Assembly: GCA_914767715.1 (NCBI GenBank)
Contig: OU612065.1
Location: forward strand, 8,494,001-8,558,000
Reading direction: 5' to 3'
DNA: 64,000 nucleotides
Source of the DNA: Membranipora membranacea
Lineage: Eukaryota; Bryozoa; Gymnolaemata; Cheilostomatida; Membraniporidae
Below the pieces are notes generated by a model. That model saw nothing but the letters and a program-made list of their open reading frames with translations, had not been told where the DNA came from and made no database searches. Made by a program: the position numbers and the translations under genes. Positions 23,567 through 34,800 of this stretch are shown here, one piece after another. Position 1 is the first letter of the stretch; every line of letters begins with the position of its first letter.

Positions 23567-25013
23567 TTATAAGAACTTGGATCTATAAATATATTCGGTA
23601 TGGAGAACAATCCAGAAATGCTCACCTACATTGACTTATCCTAAGACCAAAGAGTTACTCCTTGATAGGACTATGTCATACCAGTGTCTATATATTACAA
23701 ACGTGCATATATAATACTTACTCTATTCAGAAGGTGTCTTCCTCGCCTGTCCCATACGATGCCAGTGTGTGTTCGACAGACTATAGTCTTCCTGATCTAA
23801 TCATCAAATTATGCTTACCTTTTTTCTTGTGCATAGTTTGTGCTATCTAACTCGGTTGTGTGCTCTTAATCAATTATTTTTTTCCTATTGTATACGCAAT
23901 ACATCTTTACCACGGCGCATCCGATGGCTGGTCCAAGATCATCCTGTCCTCCATATTTTTTATGTTTCTATGTAATGTATTGCGGTACGATGTCCTGTTG
24001 ACAGTTAATGACGATGTTCTATGCTTTATATTTACTCTTATCCTTATTTCCATCATTGACAATTTTTACGCTATTATGAATCTTTATTTTTGCACCCAAG
24101 AAATTTATTTTTGATATACTGGTTTGAAATTAGACCAAATAATAATATTGACGCTGACAATGAATTGCCAATCGATATAATATAGTTATATAACAGACCC
24201 ATAGAGTTAAAATCTAAATCAATGACCAGGAAAACAGAGTCTAAGAAAAGAGAAATCCACAACTGTAGACTGAGCAGCCAAGATTGATACGATGGTGATG
24301 GCAAACCCTTGATACATCAATGAATAAATGATATTGCTATTAGCCGGTAACTTACTCTCTTCAGGTACATAAAGTAGATAGTCAGAACATTTGGCCTAAT
24401 TGCATAATCAAAATTTGTATCATCATGCTTGTGCCTTGCTTTGATACATAATTCATCTAGCAACCTATACTGAAGGCATCTTTCTTTCTAATGGTAACGA
24501 CCCACACCCATAGTAGTCTTTCTTCGGTATGACTCAATGTGGGAAATCCAAGTGCTCAGACGGCGGCGCCTACATTAATGTAGAACAACTACCAAATTAT
24601 TATAAAGCATTCTTATGTAAGCGGGTTTTGGGGGACAGTGTTGAAGACATTTTAGAAATCAATTTCAACATATCTTATAAAGTATTATAATGTTATTTTA
24701 GGTATTGAAATATCTTTCTTCTCAACAGGGAGAATAGAAAATTTGCGTATAGGATATGACATGATTTGACAGATAATCAAAATAGATGAGTATAAAATAA
24801 ACTGAGATTTGATTGAAGATATAGGTAATACAAATAGTAGAGGCGTATGCAAAAATATAGGACAATAAGAAATCAATCCAGGTTGAAAAATTATCCAGGA
24901 TACGAATAAATGTGAGTGACAGATGTTTAAGACATGGCTATTGTCTATTAAGGAGAATGTTGGGTCAAATATTACAGTTGTCTACACGGCGTCTCCTCAT
25001 TTTCATTCTCATC

Positions 25014-25895
25014 TCAATCATCGCTTTCCTCCTCATATTCGTACTCGCTGTCTTCAGACTCCTCTTCTAAATTCATGTCATGAACTAATTCATCGATATC
25101 AGCCTCAGCGGATTGAGATGCCTGAATCTTTGCTAGCCTCACCTCATTCTCTGTCTGGAGCAACTGGATGTTTTGTTCTCCCTCATCAAGCTGTCTTTTC
25201 ATTCTATCCAACTCTGAACCGCTAAAACAAAGTACAACAAAGTCAAGTGGTGAGTAATCCCCAAAGATGTCATCAATGGCCATCAATAATTTTTGGAACA
25301 AAATTTTGTATAATCACCTTGTGTCTGTCCAGGAGACATGATCTCTTGCCGCAGTTTCTCTCATCTTTTTCGAAACTTCATACAGTTCCTTTCTTGTCAA
25401 TGGCTTCGGTTTGTCTGAAAAAATTAAGTTAAAGTTAAGTGGGTGAATACTCCGAGACATCCGTAGTATGAATCAGAATCGGTCCCAAATACTAATATTC
25501 TGATATAATCTGAAGAATTCGACAGTTGTCTCAGCCACTTTAATGAAACAGTACCAGTATCTCACCCTCCTCTCGACACATTACCAGCCCGCACCTCTGC
25601 CGCGTCACCATCGCAGCCGTTCCGGTGATACTAATAATTGCAATTAATCAGAAGCAGTTATAATGAATGACTCCTGGTTTCAAACAAACTCAGTACATAC
25701 CTTGTTCTTTCAATTTACTCTCCACTTGGTTTTTCACAGATGGCCCATCTTTAGTACCCTTTTTCTTCCAATCACCCTGTCTCTGTTTTTTTCTATCACT
25801 AGCACTTGTTTTAGCTAGTTGTCCATTTTGTTTATTTTTTCTCAGCCGAGTCAGAGGAATATATCTGGGAGTGTTGAGTACCGGATTTCCACAGC
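25014..25895 (-). other. ZNFX1: ZNFX1 exons 31-33: C-terminal basic linker and acidic coiled coil
   Basis: Exons 25701-25895, 25318-25414 and 25014-25221 (transcribed from high to low). They encode [20 protein letters not shown], equivalent to the 'CP.C..PIR...RY' end of other ZNFX1 proteins, then a Lys-rich linker, a predicted coiled coil ([20 protein letters not shown]) and a Glu/Asp/Tyr-rich end ([11 protein letters not shown]). Junction phases are 1 and 2. The acceptor at 25896 is the weakest call. Confidence 0.78.
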
Positions 25896-28800
25896 CTAGG
25901 AAAGGGCAGGTAATAAGCGATCCTGCCGGCTTACTACGCACATATATATCCATATATGCTTGCTAAAATCATGAATATGCATTGTAGTAGTATTGTAATT
26001 GTAATGGTAAAACAGAGCAGTAACAGTATATGAAGCAATGAAGTTTATTGCTGTGATGAAAAAAAATGTGTTTATGGTCACAAGTTTCAGGTTTGTTTGC
26101 CCTATAGGAATGACTGTCTCTGAATAAAACATACTGGTATACGATGTCGACAATCTGTCAGATAGATCCATCTCATTCCGTCAGTAGTTTTTAGGTCAGG
26201 AATGTCCTTTACTTGATTTAATAGACGGGGCAAATCACAAGTTGGACAAATATATGGACATGGCTCCCCACATAGTCCTGGGCATGGATAATCCTGCAAA
26301 ATATGAAATATTGATGATAAACCAATCATATGCTATCCCAGACTGTCATAATAAAATTTATTCAAAACAAACAGCATCCTATTTAGTTTGAGTTTACTCG
26401 TAATAAGTCAGGCCCTAACATAGACTTAATAATTATCATTATGTCTATGGGTCCAATCTAAAAACTGATACAATACTGCCTGAAGATCATGTTAACAGGT
26501 TCCACATGTCAAGAAATACAAGTACTGACTAATACTATCATCACTGTACCAGTTCCAGTCATACTTAACACACTACCTGTCTGCATTTTCGGCAGTGGAG
26601 GGGTCGCTCACAGTCTTTATCACATGGTGTATGCGAGCAGGCCGCTTTACATGATCGCTGACATTTATCATGCCTACAGCCCCTAGTACATCCCATCATA
26701 TTGTGGGGGTAAAAACATTCATCTTGACAGTTCTTCTGACACTGCACATCATGGCTACATCTGAAACATTGTCGGTAATAATGTCCATTAGTGTTTTCAG
26801 TCCTCGATAAGAAAACTTTCGTAATGTACTTTTGGTTTGAACGCCTTTCTAAGCAACACAATTTTTGCAGTTAGATGATTCCCAACAACTATACTGCTTC
26901 TGCACTGGTAAGAAGCACTACTAATAATACTAATGAATGAAGATATATTACAAAACATCTCCTCTTACAACGGAATATAAAATCACTGTCAATCCGGATC
27001 ATCCCATCTGTCTCTTTCACTTTCTTGATGTACATCATACGCCATCATCACCACACATATTATATGTAAGGTGATGATGATGTATGAATGATGAACGTAT
27101 GAACAATTTTGTTCCCTCTGAGGAAGCAAAGAAATGTCTAAAAAATGTGTTTCAAGGCGCCTCAATTCCCGAATTTTGCCGTCTGCCACCACCACCTTCA
27201 GATCATTTTATTATCTATCATTATCACTGGAAATATACAATAATATAGTCTGTTTATTTTGTAGCGCTGTCGCGCAGACGCTATCAGCACAATTATTCAA
27301 TTTTTCCTTTGTTCACACATAGTTTTATACTGCGTTCAATTAGAGCATCCCCACTTTGCCTAACAAATAAATTAACCGAAACTGAAACCTATATGATTTT
27401 GATTAATGAATAATTATCTAAATTTTTTAGTTTCTAATTATTACATTTTGACTTTTGAGGCCTTTGAAGAAGCCAGGCTATTATCATTATTCTGTTAAAA
27501 CTCACCGAAGAAGACATCTCTGGGTACATGGTAAACATTGGCCATTCTCAGAGCACTGATAGCATTGTTTGTCACAGCGATGCCCACACTCTAGTTGCTT
27601 GGCACAAAGTGTTTGACAGTCAGGGTGTTTGCCTAGCCTTTTGTGACTACAGCTACAAATACCCACCATATATACCTCAGTCACAAAGTGAATCAAGCAT
27701 TTCCAGGCTGTGCGAAGACCTTATTTTTCGTCCACTATTGCTTTTATACTTCCTCACACATACTATATAAAATTGTGACATATCATCGCTATGTAACCAA
27801 AATGATTATACCAAGCGATGTACACATAAATTTAAACATACTGATGGGTGATGATGAATGAAGTCAGTAGCTTACTCACCAGTCTGAACAAACTCCATTA
27901 CAGATGTGTTTACATGTAAGCTGAACTCCACATCTATCCTTACACAGAGGGTGTCCATTGGCACTGCTGTAAAGTAAGCACATCAAACATACAGCGTTCA
28001 CAGACCAACGCATAGCCGCAGATGTTTAGATGGCTATGTGTTGGCTGTGATTGGTTGGGTTGCGTCTCCAAGCAAGCCTGATCTCTTTGGAGCCAACCAA
28101 TCAGAGTCAATACAATGACTATGTTTAGCATACAATGTTCAGGCTAGAGGTGTGGCACAGCCAAATACATTTAAACTGAGGGATAGGGAGTTCATAAGTT
28201 ACAACTTACTATTTTTTCTCAAAGTAGGCGAACTGAAGTCTCATCTCAGCAACTCCATTTTTGTTTTAAAAGAGGGCCGATGACGTATGGGCTAGGCCAA
28301 CTGTGATTGGGTGTGAATGGATCGGATGACTTTGATTGTTTTTGGGATTGTGTTGGTGGTTGGTAGATCTGCGGTATCACAGGCATCATTTGCTGAAGGT
28401 TTTAAAAGTGAGCATCTTGAAAATTTTTACAAATACCCAACTATCGAGATAATGAAAATCTGATGTGTATGATGTTTCACTTACCAATCACTGCATATCC
28501 CTTGACAAACATGTCCACAGGGTAATATCTTTCCACAAGTTTCCATGCAGGAGATGTGGACTATCTTGCTAAAAGAACAAAATCACCCTGTCATGTCTGT
28601 GTGTTTTAGTTGTGAAAAGGTTGTTTAATCGGTATGAGCAATCAAGTGGAGCTCGCTAGTACTTTTCTCAGATCCCTAGCTCATTTGGCATCTCAATTGA
28701 AAATGGAAAAATTCTCTCCCAATCATAGACTGAGATGATATTGAGTTCCCAAATGGAAAAATCTCAGAGATCGAATAGGGCAGTTCTCAATTGAATTAAT

Positions 28801-31800
28801 AATGGGACTTTTATTTTTCATGTTGTATCAACACTTTTTTTTATTTTCCCCTCAAATCACTGCATTCCGCACCCAAACATTGCTAACAAGATCCCCACTC
28901 CAGATAAATTAGCAAAACAACTTACCATTCATAGCAGGTGCCCTTACACTTATGTCCGCAGCTGAGTATGTCAGGGCAGCGAGTGTCACATTGATATAAT
29001 GTTTGGTTGAGATTACCCACAAGCCTTTCTCTGCTTATGTAACAAGGTACTTTCTTTATTTCACCACATCGCGAACAGGCCTCATCTACATGCTGTTTAC
29101 ATGGATCCGTACATGGCTTGGAACATCTAACAAGAGTTCATTCAATATAATGTTGTAACGAGGCTGCATAGAAAATGAGGCATGTTTTGTTATGATGCAG
29201 AAGATGCTATGATATATCGTATTGCATCTGCATGTGAAGACAATTCACAGACAATGATGCTTTGTAAATGGGGTCTACATGGGTGACAATCGCTCAGTAA
29301 GTGAGTAAGTCAGTGAGTGTATTATTTGAATTCAATTATTATTGAACTTTGCTGATTGGAGCTGACATGAAGTAAAAATAAGCACCAACCTCCTTCGCGT
29401 AATAATGTCGCATTGCTTACTTTTCACGGCACTTGTGAGCACAGTTTGGGAGAAGCTTAGGGCACGGTTCTACACACATCACACTATCGTTAGGAATATG
29501 GCACATTACAGTGCGCACATGGAGACATGGTAGAGTAACAGGCTTTGGTACCATACAGGGTCTGCACACCTGGTGACATCTCACTGAAATTACAAACAGA
29601 AGGTTGTGGCATTATCATCTTTGAAATGGATATGATTGACTGTAGGGACCATAGAAGTGTATAATAAAATTTTTGCTCCTGACTGCTGTGTGAGTTTATG
29701 AAAAACTGCTTGGAAAAGTAAGTACATATGTCAAATCATTTTTCCCATTTCTTAGGTCAAAATCAAGCACTTAATTTGGTTAATTTTTACTTGACTGTAC
29801 AGTACAGATCAACAAGATGAACCACTTCCAATACCAATTAATTAGAGTTAACACACTGAGGAACATAACACTCACAGGGACAGGTATGGTCGCAATCCAC
29901 AAGTTTCCGGAGACATTTTTCCAGGCACTTGAATGCAGCGTGATCTGGATCTGTTATATGACAAGGCCGGGTACACTTGTGACTACATGATAGTGTCTCA
30001 TCACAAATCTGGGTACATCCCCCTACAATACAATGACTTATGTTAGAGAAGATTTTCTCAAACACATTTCATGTTTTGATGTAGCAAATTTGTTGGCTCA
30101 AGAGATTTGGACTTCTCCTTGGTTGTCTTTATTTGATGAAAATGCCGGCAATAGGAGTCTACATTCCCGTAATGTTGGGAGGTATCCAGCAACTATCTAG
30201 ACAATGAAATATATTATTATTCTTGAATCAGGTTAAGCATGTCAAGGAGAAACATTTGGACTTCGAATATGACCTCACGGTGCTCATCAAAGGACAATAA
30301 CTGTTAAGGTTTGACAAAATGAACACCTACCGATAGGTGCCTTCTGCTTAAACTCTAAAGGTTTTGACACAACAGCCTTGTTGCCATGTTTAACACAACT
30401 TAGAGTGAACGAAGTAGCCAGGGCACCTGCTGTTCTAGCCTCTTCTGTAATTTTCCTCCATAGACCTGAAAATGAAGTATCAGATCAGATGTGTCCCAAA
30501 GCAACACAACATTATATTTCTATCAGTCAAAATACGACATATATTATGTCCATAGACTTAATAATAATATCATGATCATGGCTTTGCATTTATTTTTGCC
30601 ACATCTATGGTCCATCTAAGGAGTTATGGAGACTCACTCTGGCGGGATTATATGTTAGACAATATATGCTCAATGTTCGGCATAGATTATTGATTCTGGT
30701 TACGAATATTATACAGCGACCCATAAATGTTTAGCCTCAAACAATCACAATGATATAAACTCACTTGAGCCTCTACTGAGCATGTCAAAGTCTCCGAACA
30801 CATACATGCCATATTTAGCTCGTGACAGTGCAACACATATCCTGTTTTCTATCTTCACAAATCCTAGAGCGTCTTTATCATTACATCTCACAAGTGATAC
30901 TATGACAATCGTATTCTCTTCACCTGCAAGCAAGGTGACATAAGATTACCCTAGCCAATAAGTTGGCTCTGATTGGTTGGGGAGCAACCAAAAATCAGAA
31001 CCTACACATCAGCTAACTAAATAACCAGGGCCAGAACAAGGGAAATATTACTCTAGGCTAGTAGTTTAAGTGCTCAAACGGTGCAAGATGCTGGTAGAGG
31101 CATTTCATTATCGTGGTTGATAATGAAATGCCTATACCAGCATCTTGCACCGTTTGAGCACTTAAACTACTAGGCTAGTAAAATTTCTATGCATAAATTT
31201 TATTTCAGTTCAATTTAAACTTTTCTTCAATATTACCAACATGACAAAGAGAGTGTGAACTATGACAAAACCATTCTGGTACCTTGAAAGTTATCGACAG
31301 ATGTGATTGTAACACCGTTAAACTCCGTCCTGGGCATAAGAGACTTGAGCAGGAGAAGCTGACCAGTGTACATAGCTATGATCGTAATCTCTCCAGGTTT
31401 GTAGTTCTGACTGATCAGATATCTGCAGTTTTCAATGAAAAAATCAGCAGCAGAAAAAGACCACAAAAAGTACGGGACAAAATACTTTGAGAATAGAACC
31501 ATTGTTTTTTTATGATGATGATTGATAAGCTATTTAGCTATAGTAGTAATGCGGATCAATGTGTGGTGCTGTGCCAAGAAACTCCTTTAAATGCGTATAA
31601 CTGGTTTTTTTTTCAACACCCAGACAACAGGAAGGCCACATTTTTGTCAATAACAGTGTAGAACTTGATCTTGAGTTTCACTAATTATTACACAGATCCA
31701 CTATTTGGCAAATAAGAGTGTGGGTTTGAGACTTGACGCTATGAAACCTAGAAAACCACAAACCCATTTATGAAACGTTTGGATTTTCATCTGCAAAGAG

Positions 31801-34800
31801 GATAACTATTGGCTGTAAAGTGAACCCGGACTTCAAATCCAGTCTAAACCCTTAGATTTAATCAAACCTTCACTCTTGACTCTCATAGCTCTTGAGCAAG
31901 TATGTTCCCTCTGTAGACACCAAGGCATATTCAGAAAGCAGAGTATCAAGGCGCCGTGTCTTAGGGCTTTGACATGGCGCCTCAATACCCGACTTCTACA
32001 ATATCACCTCAATCACCCCAGAGGGAACAAACTTGTTCTACCATAGCTCTCCATGGAACGGGTGTGCCATCAGCAATGTTTCATGGACATTCTTTTAGCC
32101 CTGTATGATCATGCTTCTTTCACCCTACATACCTTGTGAGGTTCGCAATCATATTTGCCTCAAACTCATTAGAGTGACTCATAGTACCAATGTCTGACTT
32201 TTCTGGATGCTTGTGATTGAATAACTGTACCGAGTTAGAAAGTCCTGCAGGTAATGGAAAGAAAGTTTGATTGTCAACACCTGTTCACAAGCAAAATGCA
32301 GATAGGTAGGATGGCTAGTTTGAGCACACTTTATTGACCATAAATATTAACCAGGATATGTAAGTGCCGTTTCACACAGATTGATTCGTTTCTTATGTAA
32401 CCAGATATAATTCTCGCTGATGCTAACTATATTGTTGGTACCTCTGATTGGTTCTCTGTTGTACACACTCTGATGGTTGTCTAACTTGTCGTAGATGTGC
32501 TTCATAAATATAGAGACCTCAGGCCTCATTCTGTGCTGTGTATCAAGGGTGACGACCGGAAAGCCATTGTTTATCAGCCTCTCAAACAGCGAAACATCCA
32601 GGTTATAATCTTTAGCTAACTCATATACTGTGGGGTTCGGTTTCAGCTGTTTATGATCCCCTTTATTGTAGAATTAAAACAGTGGGAGTGGATGGACATT
32701 TGGAAGGTATGTCATTGAGACAATTAGTTGCTGGTGACTTAAAGATATAGTCCCTGACTATACATGCAATAGAGAAACTAATTAGTAGGTACAAGTGTAG
32801 GTGAAATACTTTTAAATTTATTATTTACAAATCAGAGCTCAATGATATTTGACGAAGCAATGGTAAAAGTGATATGAGAGGATTTAAGATGGATATAGAG
32901 CTCACCAATAAGAATGAGCTGTTCACAGCTTTCGCTGAGGGCAGTAGTTATGTGAGCTTCTAGCACTTCTGCTGCCTCTTCAACTATCACTATCTTCGGT
33001 TTCAGACCTTGTAAGACATCCTGGTATCTTGCAGCCCCAGTGGTAGTCATACCGACAACCTTGGCAGTTGCCAGAGTATTCTGATCTTCAACTTTTCTAG
33101 TTGAAGAGACAATTGATGAATAAATTTCAAGTGTTTAAAGTAATACTCGGGCAGTGGGCGGGTTTGCAAGCATGTACCTTTACAAGTACAAAGTACATGC
33201 TTGTACCCCTCAGGTCCCGTAGGTGAAAAAGCCCTAACCCTGGTGCATGACCATTTAAAGGCATGCTTTTTTTACAAATCACAACTTAAATGATTTATTA
33301 AATTAATGCTATTATTATTTTCAAATCTCTGCTAATTTGATATGCAAATGTGCAGAATTTGGATCGAGCTTGATCTCCAAGTAACCGTGGAATGGAGCAG
33401 ATTGCGGCAGGACTTATCATATAAGTAATTGGCATATTCGAAAAATATAAATTACTATTATTTTAAGCGCATGAATATAAAAAGCAGCTTTGGTCAGGCC
33501 GCTGCAAATGGTAATTAACGTCTATTGTTCGATCCATTGTAGAATTTGAACAATAAATCTTTTCAGAAATTCCCAGCATTTCCAGGCTCTACTCGTTTTG
33601 ATTCAGCTTTGCATGATGTATGTTTCATCATAATTGGGAGTTAAATGAAGATGAGAAAAAAGATGGACCCACAAGGTTGATGCTCGTTGCCATCTCAGTA
33701 GCATGTCTTGACAAGCTTTGTTCGGTGATCCGAAAAAAGCTTACCAGGACAGGCTGACATCTCAAATGACATTCGAGGCCATCCCACCAGCAATTTGTAC
33801 TATTTTTGAGCCTCAATTCAAATTACCTCAAGGCTTTCTGTTGTTTACAGATGCGGTTATAAAGCTGCTGAATATGGTGCAGCCTATCGGCTAGGTGATT
33901 CTGATATCTCCACAACCAGAATCTATAAAGTCTCCACCTGAAACAATCTGATAAATGTTTGATCAAATTTCTTGCTGATTTGTAAATTCTCAACGAAGTC
34001 AACCAATTTTTTACTTCAATTACATCGTATACATATTGTAGTTATATATTTATTGGTTTGATAAAACCAATTGCCATACCGTTCATGTAGAGGCATATGG
34101 TATGTGATATCATATTGTCCAGAGCGAACTTGATTCAACAAAACTTCTACTTCTGCTGGTGACATACGGTTATTATCAGCAAGAAACATCTGCACTTGGT
34201 GTTGAATCATCCTCCTGGCATGCCTATGCTGAACCTCAGTCCAGCCTTCATCTGTAGTGGGGGCTGGTTCAGCCAAATACATGTCTGGGGAAACAGAATT
34301 CAATGTGGATCACATCTCAGTAATCCTGTTTGTTTGTGGATATAATTATCTAATGTAAGTCATTGCCGAAGCCTTATAAGATGGTTATAGGGCAATATCG
34401 TTATGGTTATTGGGTTATAATAGTTTATATTGATGTCGATTGAAAATCAAAACTTAGATCTATGGTCAATTGCAGAGTGGAAACCAATCAAACCTAGTTT
34501 ACAGAAGTAAAAATAGAACCGTAAGTAGAGGAGCCTGATACCTTTTTCATTTACAGGCCCTTCAGTGAATTTTAGGTACCACTGGTCGTCATCGTGATCA
34601 CCTCCCTGTACAGTTCTCTGTTCTCTTTCCCGCTCCGCCTCTCCAACTACATCTGCACAGTAAACCACATTGATATGCTGACCAGTGTGTTACCATTGTT
34701 TCTCTTGTATGACACTCATCATCTTCATCATGATGCCATATTTCACATTATAATTATCAAAATGCTGATAATGGTTTCTATTTCAAGCAGACAACAGGGT

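Larger units (their letters stand above)
23197..25013. other. Convergent intergenic region between mucin and ZNFX1
   Basis: Holds the 3' ends of both genes. Seen here are a tRNA-derived SINE-like element, an AATAAA at 23188-23193 overlapping the mucin stop, another at 24323-24328, and only short unsupported open frames. No further gene is recognised. Confidence 0.6.
26143..30465 (-). other. ZNFX1: ZNFX1 exons 22-30: NFX1-type zinc-finger array
   Basis: Exons 30331-30465, 29876-30022, 29421-29583, 28926-29126, 28485-28568, 27880-27966, 27506-27652, 26577-26760 and 26143-26293. Exon 22 carries the conserved lead-in ([20 protein letters not shown]). Repeated C-GH-x-C-x-G-x-C motifs follow: [65 protein letters not shown] marks the end of the array. 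These Zn-binding fingers typify the NFX1/ZNFX1 family. Consecutive exons each carry about one finger and mostly join in phase 2. The exon 30 donor is uncertain (26143 or 26135; only the former keeps frame). Confidence 0.87.

Noticed and set aside
24074..25225. Short open frames on both strands between the mucin and ZNFX1
   Set aside because: AT-rich, low complexity, no motifs. Those overlapping 25014-25221 are shadows of the last ZNFX1 exon.
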